In this document: one piece after another, positions 1 through 11,702 of the stretch
How the letters are laid out: every line of letters begins with the position of its first letter
Position numbering within the stretch: position 1 is the first letter of the stretch
NCBI GenBank assembly: GCA_035048485.1
Contig: CM068592.1
Coordinates: forward strand, 36,960,001-37,024,000
Origin: Pteria penguin
Taxonomy: Eukaryota > Mollusca > Bivalvia > Pterioida > Pteriidae
DNA length: 64,000 nucleotides
Direction of reading: 5' to 3'
Translations under genes and position numbers: made by a program
Notes under the pieces: generated by a model
Seen by the model: only the letters and a program-made list of their open reading frames with translations
The model's database searches: none
Told to the model about the DNA's origin: nothing

Positions 1-2446
1 TATGACAGTCCTATAGCTTAAGATATGATTAATTATATACGAAACTGTATTATAAACATTCATCAATATTTATTATATTTATCATATCTAGCTTAAATAC
101 ATGGTTGAGATCCATTGTCCTTGACTTAAAAAGACGATACCATACATTTCAGTAGAAATATATCATATTTGTGCCTTTAAATTTTGATGACATGATGATA
201 TCAAACTTTTCTATTATACCGATAATGATATACAATGTAGATGCAGAACAATAAGAAGTTACGAGAGAAACATTTATCATTATTACATCAAAGATATTTC
301 CATTTATAGTTTGTAATAGTTTAAGCAATAAGATACAATTTCATTATCGTTTTGTTGTTTTAGATACATTTACAATTAGCTTTAGTTCTTTTTGTAACTT
401 CCAGCGAATTCAATGTTTTCTAACGATGTTGTAACTTAAATTCTTAAATGAAAATCAATAATTCGCATTATATATGTACAAAACCATCACCTTACCTTCA
501 CCGTTACTTTAGTTAAAAGCGATTAAATAAATATCTCTCTAAGCATAGAGGAAGTACTGTGTACAGTCTCAAATTATAAGACAAAACAACGGATTCAGAT
601 GGGCCATCAATAACTCCTAGACAGATTTCAGAGAGGGTAACTGAATAGCTAAGAGCACAAGCCACAAGAGCCGCCTATGCCAAAGTATTAGACTGAGATT
701 CATCGTATGAGTTTGGATACATTACCACAATTATATTGATCTACTTTAAACTTACGCTCTTCACACGGTACTGAAGAAATAAAACATGCCAACACAAGGC
801 AACGCTCTAGGTGTCATAAATTATCATTTGAAAAGTTCTTATGCTGAAGTACAGTTACCATACAATAAAACACAATATAGGGAGATGAATATCTCTGACA
901 GAAATTCACTCAAACCCCTGTTTCATTTCGAAATGCCGGAAAACCTTATATATGACGAATATACAAAAGACATACCTTATCCTAGGCCATGAAAATATTT
1001 CACCCTAGAGCTCCGATGTAATATATGGCCATTTGAGATACATTTCTTATTACAGAAGGGACAACTCAAGATGTTACCTACACGTGTATATCTAGGTTAT
1101 AACTTTATTGTATGTACCACAGTATTGATGTCATACTTTTGTGGTATGTACTCTGAGACATTCCCTCAAAAATAACTTTCAGGAAAGCCAATGTGATTTA
1201 ATTAGAAGTATTCTAGCTGAGTAACTAGAATCTATTACAGTGAGAAAGGACTGTTAATTAAAGATACAGTACATTTGGTCAGTATAAATTAAGTAACTGA
1301 AACTGAAAATTATTATTTAGATTTATTAATATGCAATGATGAAACAATGTATAATGATAAATACGAAAACATAAGACTCAATTAAATCTTAAAGCTTATA
1401 CAGTTATATGAACAATTTGGACTCACTCCCCGACGATGATCTTTCGCTGTCCGTGCAACGGTTTATTTTACACGATGTGGTACATTTATTATTTTCTGCG
1501 GAGCTGTGATTATGATGATGATGGTGATGCTGAGGCGCATGCGCCGACACCGTTTCTAGGGTACTGATATCTTTCATAATAAACGTTTCTTCTCCTTAAG
1601 AGATACATTGCAAAAATAATGAGAGCTAACAACACGCACACGCCAGCAACCGGCACAGCGATATAAATAGGATTAATCATTTTAGAGTTGTCTCGCTTTG
1701 ACTGATTGAGCGCGCACGGGCAATCGGCAGTGTCTGTATGTTGAGGGTGAGAAATGTCATAATATGGCTGAATATCTTCATTTCTGTAAATTGGTTGACT
1801 TGTTGATACGTGTACATCTGTAAATAAAATTAGGAATGTTTTAAAACTCTAACCAACGTCTGAATTCAACTCACAACTGACCTAAAACGTCGATTGTGTC
1901 AAAGTGGCGCAATTTCACCATTTTTCAGTGGTCTCTTAACACATGCATTACATCACCGTGTCATTATGGAATATCGTACCGGGCACGATCATTACATAAA
2001 TATCCATATATAGGCCGTATCTATCTATTTGCCATCATGTAATTTTAAAAGGAATCATGTAGGAGATTTACTCTATGTAAATGCTGAGTGATATCATGGT
2101 CATCATCAAGTTTTACATTCGTGGTCATCTTACAGAAGACGTCATTTTATTCGACGGCAATAACAGAACAGACTGTAAGACTTCTTATTGTTGCGAGTTA
2201 GATACTCAAAGATAGTCAGTATAGTAAAGCTATACGTTGGTGATATGCAGTGACCATGCAAAAAAAGTAGTCAACCTTTATCTACGCACTGCCCAATATT
2301 AGGACATTATCGTGTCACTACTATTAGATAATGCACTAAAGAAAATGTTCCTCTTGTAAATTAAGTCGTTCAGAAAAATGTTAAGATAAACCTTTTTTTA
2401 TTTGATCACTTATCTTTTTAAATGTTTAGTTGTATATTTATTTATT
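1..2446. repeat. Left copy of a ~2.45-kb segmental duplication
   Basis: This block reappears at 5966-8410 with an offset of 5965, falling to 5964 after one T is lost. The stretches I compared by eye were identical apart from one T-run length difference near 1555. Homology ends at the short AT-rich string TTTATTTATT, after which the flanks differ. The left limit is the window edge, so the real repeat may start further upstream. It carries a second copy of the last exon of the BAMBI-like gene. Confidence 0.95.
1404..1817 (-). pseudogene. Duplicated, frameshifted last exon of BAMBI-like pseudoreceptor
   Basis: This is a copy of the transmembrane/tail exon found intact at 7369-7781. The acceptor (TTTATTTACAG) and the membrane segment are retained. 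One extra T in a T-run near 1555 shifts the frame just after the juxtamembrane YQYPR residues. Translation then ends at 1510-1512 after about 14 altered residues, so the His run and Cys/Ser-rich tail are lost. No copy of the extracellular exon accompanies it, because homology stops inside the intron at 2446. It could be a dead fragment, an alternative terminal exon of the upstream gene, or an assembly duplicate with a homopolymer error. Confidence 0.75.
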
Positions 2447-5400
2447 TGATTTGATTTGAATCTGGTGTTTACAGAGCCTTGTAATTTTTTGAATTTCTGA
2501 TCTTAGCAGTACTGTAATAGCTTTTATCCAATCCGAAAGAGTGTCGATTTGGGTCTGCATGCAGAGTTGCTTAGATCAAGACACTGCCTAAACCTGTTGA
2601 CAATCAAAATCTTTATTATACAAAAGAAAAAAGAGAAGTTACTGGCTCAGTTATGTGGCAGAAGTCACCATGGAGCTATACAATACATGAATATAAATAA
2701 TATACTAGAACATATAACACATTACAAAAATATTTGATGGTAGTGCAATTACGATACCGACTTAGGACGGTCATTTAATTTGACAAAAGCCAAACAAATG
2801 GTCTGGTTAACCGGTTTACGGGCCCACCTTCCCACTCACCATAACAGCAGAACAATCAAAGGACGTACATTTAAAAATTTATAAATAATCCTCCATGTAA
2901 AGAACAAGGGTCAACAGGTATCGCATATTGAGAGGTCATAAAAATATAAACACGTAAGGTATTCTAAAACACATAATGGTATAAAAACATATGCGACATC
3001 AACATGATAAACCGTGCTCTGCCAGTCTGAAAGCGAGCTAAGACCCTATGTAATCTATTTAATCTATTTATCAGGACTTTTGATGGAGGAATGTATGTTA
3101 ATTATCTTTCATAGGATGGATTTTAAAGTTGTCGATTTTGGATGTAAAATAGATATTTACCGTGTTCATGAACACCTTATTTCCTTTCTGTGCCATTTCC
3201 TTTGGAAGCTGTCCGTTTCCTTTATGAATTTTGATATTAAATGATCTTCATTCTGGTTATTTTTGTTTGAAGCCACTAGGTTATATTGTATATCTTAGAA
3301 CAAGGTGAGTATGTCTTTTGTATGGATGGATGAATAGATGAATTCTTTTAATTAATTAAAGAAACATAAAACACGATAATAATTACTATTATGTCTTGCT
3401 TTAACTAAATTATTGAATATAGAACATTCTGGTCTCATCAAATTTCTGATTCAAAATTGCTTTTCAAGTTAATTATGGTAAGTTTCCAATATCTGATTAA
3501 AATACAAGAGTAAGAAGCAAATACTTCCTTTTCCAATCTTGTGACAAAAAGGGGGAATAACTGAAACAACGTTTTCAAGATACAATTGGAATGCAGAATT
3601 ACTCTAACTTACACAAAGAATCTATAAGCTTTATGAGAATATTACCCATTAAAATGGAAATTGTATCTAAATTATTGTATCAAAATGATATATTGTTTAC
3701 AAAGCTATGTTGTATAGTTTATAATAAAGATTGTATTTTTGTAATTTATACCTTATCAAAATATCAAGAATCTTAACATTATTTTTGAAACAAACTATTA
3801 TATACCAAGAAGAACAACTCTGTGCACATTCGGGTTTATTTTATTCGTATCTATGATAACTTCCAACAGTATTTCTTTTTCTTAATTTTTGAAAAAAAAA
3901 ATGTATCTTTGTTATCTTTGTAAGAACCCCTTCCCCCTTTTGTATGTACATGTTGTACTATTTGCCAATTGTTATCGGTTTTGCAATTTTCTTGACATTG
4001 ACATATCAAACCAACACTTGTGCATACATACACTTATATAGATACAGGTTTCATCAGCAGAAATTCAGTTGGAGTTACATGTACCTACAGTTGTCGGTCA
4101 TGTTTGTGGTCAAGCATAATTTATACGAAGTTTTAATGATTTTGTGGAAAGCTGTTAACATTTACACCTCTTTAGAAACTTTTTAACGTTGTCTTATACC
4201 TCGGAATTTGCATAATCGATGTAAAAACACAAATAGTATCCCTAAAATAAAGAAATTACATGTATAATTTGCTTTATTTATGAACAAATATTCAGTTATA
4301 TACTTCAAAGATGGCTGACAACTTCTTACAAAGGAAGTAATTCCAATAAATTTCATGCTAATGAAAACTATCTACAGTGGTCACGAAGTCTGGCAAATGT
4401 CACTTAAAATTTCTTTCTGTTCACATAACATGTACTTGTGAATGCGCTTAATGTGCCGTGTAGAATGGGTGTCTTCTGTGCGATATTTTCTCTCTTGTTA
4501 AATACTATCCAAATAGGTAATTTGATCTCGGGAGACGGTTCGATATTTCAAAATTTAGCTGAGCATGCTAATTGTATGTGGGATATCGGTCTTTGAAATC
4601 CTCAAATGGTAGCTGTAAATGGTACTATGTCACTGTTCTCTACAACAAGACGAGGGATGGGACCATAGAAATAAATTGTGAGAATAAGCATCTACTACTT
4701 GGCTAGCCACATCTGTGTTAAATTCCGAAGATATACAATACTCCAACGTAATCATAGGTTATAAATAAACGTAGTTCATGTGGATTTTACTATTAATAAC
4801 TGAACTAGTCCTTAAAGTTGTTAAGTATAATACAGAATGACAGTAAAGTGTCGCGGGACGGAATATTTGGCGACATTCCTTCTTTATGGAGTCAATTATA
4901 GAGAATAACATTCTATGGACAGCAGACTTGTATTATAGCGATATTCTTCATGAGCTTCTTTACATCTACACAGTCTAACTCAATTCATGTTATAACATGT
5001 ATGTAGAAGAAGATCAGTGCCTTCACATGGCTACTGTACCACAGACTTTAGCTACAATATCGATATCCAGTGACGAAGATAGGGATACTTGCAAAATGTC
5101 CCTCAAGTCACGGGTAACAGAAATTGTAACGATATCGAGAAAATGAAATCAACTTCAAATGTTATGAAAATATATTATGCAATAATAATGAACTATATAT
5201 CAGATTTTTATTTGTTTTATTAACTGACATAATTCTTCCACTATTATGTCACATTCTGCATTTCATACACACACTGTCAACATTATAATAGCAACAAAAT
5301 GAAATAAACATATTGGTGAAATGGACATTCAGTATGGAGAGAATATAATACCATTACCACAACAAAACAATTCATCTTTCCATTTTACACATAACATTAG

Positions 5401-5965
5401 ACAGTAAATCGAAAGTACAGTTAACCACATTATATTTCATAGTAATTCGAAAATACATCAATTTACAGTACTCTTTACATGACAAAAAGTATAAATAATA
5501 CAAATTCTAGCCAATAATATCACCTGTCTTACACGTTAATGATGCAATCAGATTTCAAGTTACTTCAGAAATATGTATAATACTCTGCTTCTTTGAGCTG
5601 CACTGCATTGTTTGTGTACTGAAGTGTAATATTCTCTACTAACCAGAAAAAGCAATCTTATTTTGAATACTAGAACAGTTTTCAGGAAACATCCATTTTA
5701 TGGTCTTCCACGATTAATGACTGGAATAAATAATACATAAAACAAATAACACGATTGGTTGATACACGTATATGTGTTACAAGTTTTCATTTGATGAATT
5801 TTAATAGAACTGTATCGAATTTAGAACATAAACACTATCGACAAAAAATGAGACAAATTCACTTGAATACACTTTAAGGGCAGTACGGGGGAACTAAATA
5901 ATAATATACAATACACATTTTAAAAACTCACCGATATTTGTATCGCTGTCAAACGGTTAATGCCA
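2447..5965. other. AT-rich spacer between the duplicated blocks, no gene seen
   Basis: Single-copy AT-rich sequence separates the two copies. Open frames are short and compositionally random (for example 3014-3244 and 3944-4186), with no recognisable domain. I saw no tandem array, SINE or inverted repeat. If the duplication is tandem, this is the rest of a 5965-bp unit lying downstream of the minus-strand gene. Confidence 0.5.
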
Positions 5966-7286
5966 TATGACAGTCCTATAGCTTAAGATATGATTAATTA
6001 TATACGAAACTGTATTATAAACATTCATCAATATTTATTATATTTATCATATCTAGCTTAAATACATGGTTGAGATCCATTGTCCTTGACTTAAAAAGAC
6101 GATACCATACATTTCAGTAGAAATATATCATATTTGTGCCTTTAAATTTTGATGACATGATGATATCAAACTTTTCTATTATACCGATAATGATATACAA
6201 TGTAGATGCAGAACAATAAGAAGTTACGAGAGAAACATTTATCATTATTACATCAAAGATATTTCCATTTATAGTTTGTAATAGTTTAAGCAATAAGATA
6301 CAATTTCATTATCGTTTTGTTGTTTTAGATACATTTACAATTAGCTTTAGTTCTTTTTGTAACTTCCAGCGAATTCAATGTTTTCTAACGATGTTGTAAC
6401 TTAAATTCTTAAATGAAAATCAATAATTCGCATTATATATGTACAAAACCATCACCTTACCTTCACCGTTACTTTAGTTAAAAGCGATTAAATAAATATC
6501 TCTCTAAGCATAGAGGAAGTACTGTGTACAGTCTCAAATTATAAGACAAAACAACGGATTCAGATGGGCCATCAATAACTCCTAGACAGATTTCAGAGAG
6601 GGTAACTGAATAGCTAAGAGCACAAGCCACAAGAGCCGCCTATGCCAAAGTATTAGACTGAGATTCATCGTATGAGTTTGGATACATTACCACAATTATA
6701 TTGATCTACTTTAAACTTACGCTCTTCACACGGTACTGAAGAAATAAAACATGCCAACACAAGGCAACGCTCTAGGTGTCATAAATTATCATTTGAAAAG
6801 TTCTTATGCTGAAGTACAGTTACCATACAATAAAACACAATATAGGGAGATGAATATCTCTGACAGAAATTCACTCAAACCCCTGTTTCATTTCGAAATG
6901 CCGGAAAACCTTATATATGACGAATATACAAAAGACATACCTTATCCTAGGCCATGAAAATATTTCACCCTAGAGCTCCGATGTAATATATGGCCATTTG
7001 AGATACATTTCTTATTACAGAAGGGACAACTCAAGATGTTACCTACACGTGTATATCTAGGTTATAACTTTATTGTATGTACCACAGTATTGATGTCATA
7101 CTTTTGTGGTATGTACTCTGAGACATTCCCTCAAAAATAACTTTCAGGAAAGCCAATGTGATTTAATTAGAAGTATTCTAGCTGAGTAACTAGAATCTAT
7201 TACAGTGAGAAAGGACTGTTAATTAAAGATACAGTACATTTGGTCAGTATAAATTAAGTAACTGAAACTGAAAATTATTATTTAGA

Positions 7287-7292
7287 TTTATT
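7287..7292 (-). terminator. Possible polyadenylation signal AATAAA
   Basis: TTTATT on the plus strand reads AATAAA on the minus strand, 77 bases past the stop codon of the BAMBI-like gene. Such hexamers are common by chance in AT-rich DNA, so this is only a positional suggestion. Confidence 0.25.
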
Positions 7293-7368
7293 AATATGCA
7301 ATGATGAAACAATGTATAATGATAAATACGAAAACATAAGACTCAATTAAATCTTAAAGCTTATACAG

Positions 7369-7781
7369 TTATATGAACAATTTGGACTCACTCCCCGACG
7401 ATGATCTTTCGCTGTCCGTGCAACGGTTTATTTTACACGATGTGGTACATTTATTATTTTCTGCGGAGCTGTGATTATGATGATGATGGTGATGCTGAGG
7501 CGCATGCGCCGACACCGTTCTAGGGTACTGATATCTTTCATAATAAACGTTTCTTCTCCTTAAGAGATACATTGCAAAAATAATGAGAGCTAACAACACG
7601 CACACGCCAGCAACCGGCACAGCGATATAAATAGGATTAATCATTTTAGAGTTGTCTCGCTTTGACTGATTGAGCGCGCACGGGCAATCGGCAGTGTCTG
7701 TATGTTGAGGGTGAGAAATGTCATAATATGGCTGAATATCTTCATTTCTGTAAATTGGTTGACTTGTTGATACGTGTACAT
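7369..7781 (-). CDS. bambi: BAMBI-like TGF-beta pseudoreceptor, last exon (stem, TM, short tail)
   Basis: This is the terminal coding exon: 2 bases completing a split codon, 136 codons and a TAA stop at 7369-7371. The acceptor TTTATTTACAG precedes base 7781, giving a phase-1 junction that matches the donor at 8466. The exon encodes a 45-residue stem with a CPC motif and an N-Q-S sequon. Next comes a membrane segment starting IAVPVAG and ending LLRRR, then a short tail with six histidines, a CTTSCK stretch, a serine-rich run and a hydrophobic C-terminus (KLFI). There is no GS box and no kinase domain, which is what separates BAMBI from type I receptors. From memory, human BAMBI also has IAVPIAG at its membrane segment and a KLEFV end. 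BAMBI proteins dampen TGF-beta/BMP/activin signalling at the cell surface. That role is inferred from the family. Confidence 0.85.
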
Positions 7782-8465
7782 CTGTAAATAAAATTAGGAA
7801 TGTTTTAAAACTCTAACCAACGTCTGAATTCAACTCACAACTGACCTAAAACGTCGATTGTGTCAAAGTGGCGCAATTTCACCATTTTTCAGTGGTCTCT
7901 TAACACATGCATTACATCACCGTGTCATTATGGAATATCGTACCGGGCACGATCATTACATAAATATCCATATATAGGCCGTATCTATCTATTTGCCATC
8001 ATGTAATTTTAAAAGGAATCATGTAGGAGATTTACTCTATGTAAATGCTGAGTGATATCATGGTCATCATCAAGTTTTACATTCGTGGTCATCTTACAGA
8101 AGACGTCATTTTATTCGACGGCAATAACAGAACAGACTGTAAGACTTCTTATTGTTGCGAGTTAGATACTCAAAGATAGTCAGTATAGTAAAGCTATACG
8201 TTGGTGATATGCAGTGACCATGCAAAAAAAGTAGTCAACCTTTATCTACGCACTGCCCAATATTAGGACATTATCGTGTCACTACTATTAGATAATGCAC
8301 TAAAGAAAATGTTCCTCTTGTAAATTAAGTCGTTCAGAAAAATGTTAAGATAAACCTTTTTTTATTTGATCACTTATCTTTTTAAATGTTTAGTTGTATA
8401 TTTATTTATTGTAATTTCTTATTCCTCTGCGTCTGTATTAAGGACTAAAATAAGTCAATATTTAC

Positions 8466-8708
8466 CTTTCTTAGGAGCTTTAGTTGGTACCACATTTTTA
8501 TTACAATAGTCTCTATTGCTGCAACAAAATGAAACTCTCTGTGGAGATAATTTCGAGGAATGTCTGTTATCGCATAAAATTCCAATCCTCCTGTCCGTAC
8601 ATCCGGTCTCTACGATATTCTTGTATGTCTCGCTGTAACAATAGTTGCCATTACACGTTCTTTTGCCTTCATTTAGACAATCGTCTGTAGTGCAGTCACA
8701 CTTTAATC
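8466..8708 (-). CDS. bambi: BAMBI-like TGF-beta pseudoreceptor, extracellular exon
   Basis: This internal exon of 243 bp is bounded on the minus strand by the acceptor CTATTGTTACAG and the donor AAAG/GTAAAT, with phase 1 at both ends. Its 80 full codons hold ten cysteines in the activin-receptor three-finger pattern. The exon opens LKCDC and closes with the diagnostic box CCSNRDYCN (CC-x5-CN). Exon layout (signal peptide / cysteine domain / membrane plus tail) agrees with vertebrate BAMBI as I know it. The signal-peptide exon should lie at higher coordinates and was not identified. The open frame reads past both splice sites (8455-8850), but those extensions look intronic. It could in principle be another short TGF-beta-receptor-like protein, but the kinase-less partner exon favours BAMBI. 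Confidence 0.85.
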
Positions 8709-8877
8709 CTGTAACAATAGAGATAGGCATGTATGAGTACAGAAAATGATACTTGATACGTACATTAGCTGTAATATTACCAATAATGACATCCGTTGTC
8801 TGCGTTTCAGTTGGTTTGGATTTATTTCTTGAATGTGAATATAAGATCATTTGTTGTTAGTATGGATGTGTATATAT

Positions 8878-8901
8878 CCCCCCCCCCTCTCTCTCTCTTT
8901 C
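8878..8901. repeat. C-run followed by (TC)n
   Basis: Low-complexity polypyrimidine tract inside the presumed first intron of the BAMBI-like gene. Confidence 0.9.
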
Positions 8902-8961
8902 TGGGTAGAGATCTTAAAAGTTTGCCCGAGCGTTTAGTTATAAAGACTTTTTTGTTAACAT

Positions 8962-9241
8962 GATGCCGTCATGTTAGAGTGTAGATCTAGGACTACGTAT
9001 AGAGAGATTGTACTGTTTTCTGTTATCATTTTGGGGGATGCCGTCATGTTAAAGTGTAGATCTAGAACTACGTACACAGAGATTGTACTGTTTTCTGTTA
9101 TCATTTTGGGGGATGCCGTCATGTTTAAGTGTAGATCTAGGACTACGTACACAGAGATTGTACTGTTTTCTGTTATCATTTTGGGGGATGCCGTCATGTT
9201 AAAGTGTAGATCTAGGACTACGTACACAGAGATTGTACAAA
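8962..9241. repeat. Minisatellite, 75-bp unit, ~3.7 copies
   Basis: GATGCCGTCATGTT recurs at 8962, 9037, 9112 and 9187, exactly 75 bp apart, with few substitutions. Because 75 is a multiple of three, open frames of 90-91 residues run on both strands. These are repeat artefacts. The array probably lies in the first intron of the BAMBI-like gene. Confidence 0.95.
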
Positions 9242-10429
9242 TGTAAAAAAAAAATGTAAAGTACTTGATAAAATTAAAAAAATGGCATTACTTCATAATA
9301 ATGTTTAGAAATAGCAAATTCGTCTTCACCTTATTTGTGTGAATAAAATTTGAAATACAACTCTATTTCCTTCCCCATTGATCCATCTCCTTCTGTCCCG
9401 CTTGTCTGTATAAGTTTCGAATATAATTGCTCACAATGTACATGCAAAGAGTTGCATGACGTTTACAGCTTAAAGGACGTGCAGAGCTTATATCTTCTTA
9501 TTAATATATGAGAAGGAATATAACGGAAATGACATATCTTGTTTATAGCCACCTTGCCCTTCCTCTTTGCACAGAACACTTAAATTCAGGGACGTTAAAA
9601 CATGCATACCAAATATATATTATAATGCATTTTATGACGAATTGACTTAACTACTAAACGGATAAGTACATGGTTCAATAAATCACTCTTTAGACCAATC
9701 TTAAATTTCGACTGCAGTAAGACACATCATACAAATAACAACCATGTATAAGGTCATCCCCAAAGACTAGGCAAATAAGTTTACAAAAAAGAATTATCAC
9801 GACTTCAATTATTAGCCTCCTATCACCACCTCGGCGATGTACAGATCACGCTTAAAACCTGCAAAGAAGTTGTCGATCTTTCGGACCAACATATCGGACA
9901 AATATAACAAGTCCGTCCTCTCATCTTCTGTTGATCTACCCATGTTATGTACTTTATTCATCTGAATTGATTGTCTCACTCTATGCATGACGTATACTCG
10001 GTAAGTTTAAATTGCATTAATTTGCGGTGTTGGAGTTACTCCTCGTTGTTGGTCGTCTGCGTGGTCAAATTAAACAAACTACTTCTAATTAATCATTTTG
10101 AGAATTTTGCCTTAATTGACACATCTGTCATATTTTACCTTGTTTAACAGCTCAAACCTTGCAAAAGCATCACAAAAACTGGAAGTCTTACTAGTTGGGG
10201 GAACATTACAACCCGGTAAAATTTGCTTGATTCCTGCACAAATACCATAGACCACAAAGGTAGCCCACAACTTGTCATAAGGGAAGAAACTCAATTAAAT
10301 TTGATGTTATTGAAACCGATCTAAAGGTACGTCGCGTCGTGCGTGATAATATTACATGAAACAAAAATCAATAACAAAGACTTAGTATCTAATTACATGT
10401 GATGTACACACACGATAAAGGAGGGGGCA
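9242..10429. other. Non-repetitive stretch with weak exon-like frames
   Basis: No domain is recognisable. A minus-strand frame at 10112-10294 has ordinary amino-acid composition and meets a donor-like AACAAG/GTAAAA at 10139/10138, but I find no convincing acceptor. Together with the frame at 9812-9988 it could belong to a gene on the BAMBI strand. The phases do not fit a simple join, so I do not claim one. Confidence 0.3.
9812..9988 (-). CDS. Candidate small ORF or exon, unrecognised (58 aa)
   Basis: The frame opens at ATG 9986-9988 and stops at TAA 9812-9814. It can be read three codons or more further upstream before an in-frame stop. The product is charged and mixed in composition (STEDERTDLLYLSDML, then a KRDLYIAEVV end) rather than the Cys/Phe/Ile-rich output typical of random AT-rich frames. 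It has no signal peptide, membrane segment or known motif. Frames of this size are expected by chance in 64 kb, so this is a low-confidence lead. Confidence 0.2.
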   Translation of the reverse strand: MHRVRQSIQMNKVHNMGRSTEDERTDLLYLSDMLVRKIDNFFAGFKRDLYIAEVVIGG

Positions 10430-10757
10430 TCCTGCTGTATACTAAGGGAAACAGGGGCTACATCCTGCTGTAGACTAAGAGAAACAGGGGCTACATACTG
10501 CTGTATACTAAGTGAAACAGGGACTACATCCTGCTGTAGACTAAGGGAAACAGGGGCTACATCCTGCTGTAGACTAAGGCAAACAGGGGCTACATCCTGC
10601 TGTAGACTACGGGAAACAGGGGCTACATCCTGCTGTAGACTAAGGGAAACAGGGGCTACATCCTGCTGTAGACTACGGGAAACGGGGAATACATCCTGCT
10701 GTAGACTAAGGGAAAAAGGGACTACGTCCTGCTGTAGACGAAGGGAAACAGGGGCTA
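10430..10757. repeat. Minisatellite, 33-bp unit, ~10 copies
   Basis: Units contain CTGCTGTAGACTAAGGGAAA followed by CAGGGGCTACATC, with scattered substitutions. The unit is 11 codons, so a 140-codon minus-strand frame with SLQQDVAPV repeats runs through it. It has no supporting gene structure and is treated as non-coding. Confidence 0.95.
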
Positions 10758-11702
10758 ATACATAATGCATAGTGTCAACGGGGGGTCCGAAATTGGAACC
10801 CAATATGGTCGGCAATTTTACTTTAAAAGGTTATTTGTCCATTGTATATAGCAATTATGAATTTTCCTTGTTCGTGAAAAAAAAAACAATAAAAAAACCC
10901 CACCCCCCCCAACCCCACCCCCCCCCCCCCACAAAAAAAAAAAAAACAAAAAAAAAAAACCGTGGTACGTGGTACACCCTTCCGTTTTTCAAAACCTGCT
11001 ACATCCGACGCTGTAAACTGGTACATGTAGGATAAATTGAACTCGAAAGTAAAGTTACTAAAATTCTATTACAAAGAAACAAAGAACGTGATTTTCTTTC
11101 TTTCTGTCTGTCTGTCTCTCCTTCTTTCTTTCATACATGTACATCTTACACACATTCCAAATACTGAAATCCGCCATGTGGTTAAATTAGTGCATCATTT
11201 TTCATAAATAACTCGGAGCATTATCAGTTGGAAAAGAACCTCTTGACCATTGTTAAAGTGGTCAAGTAGATGGTCAGTGCGATAAAATTGTCATCAAGAT
11301 TTCTTGGCGCGTCCCCTACAAGGTCTTGTCAGCGCTGATTTTATCTTTCTTCAATAGTGCGGTTGAAGTTTGATAGTTTACTGGAATGCTGAGAGGCGTA
11401 GTGTGTGTTTGAATTTTATCTACGTATAATAACCGCCCGATTATTTATCAAACTATTTACAATAGATCTTGTCATGTTTGTTGCATTTATTCATCTCAAT
11501 GGTGTTAAGCTATTTTAGAGATAATTTCGCCTCATGTCTTGCATATAAATTTTGATCTGTGATTTGGGTCCACCCAAGGAAACTACAGTTACTTTATGTG
11601 CCGACACTTTTTTGATAATAGAACAACTACAGTTGGACTCATCTGATAGATCGGACGACCCCAAACACTCCGGGTCTCGACCAGTTAATATTTACTCCTA
11701 AG
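10758..11702. other. Low-complexity A/C tracts and single-copy spacer
   Basis: Between 10877 and 10960 long A-runs alternate with C-runs of up to 13. From 11093 to 11135 there are TTTC and TGTC tetranucleotide runs. The rest is single-copy AT-rich DNA with no exon signal that I can support. Confidence 0.6.

Larger units (their letters stand above)
5966..8410. repeat. Right copy of the ~2.45-kb segmental duplication
   Basis: This copy is contiguous with the extracellular exon of the BAMBI-like gene and carries the in-frame version of its last exon, so it is probably the ancestral location. It contains most of the intron (7782-8410), the last exon and about 1.4 kb of downstream flank. The junction with the left copy lies at 8401-8410, in a short AT-rich microhomology. 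Confidence 0.95.

Noticed and set aside
786..992. A 68-codon plus-strand frame present identically at 6751-6957, which could look like a conserved small gene.
   Set aside because: Its repetition is explained by the surrounding duplication and gives no evidence of selection. It lies antisense in the downstream flank of the BAMBI-like gene and has no recognisable domain.
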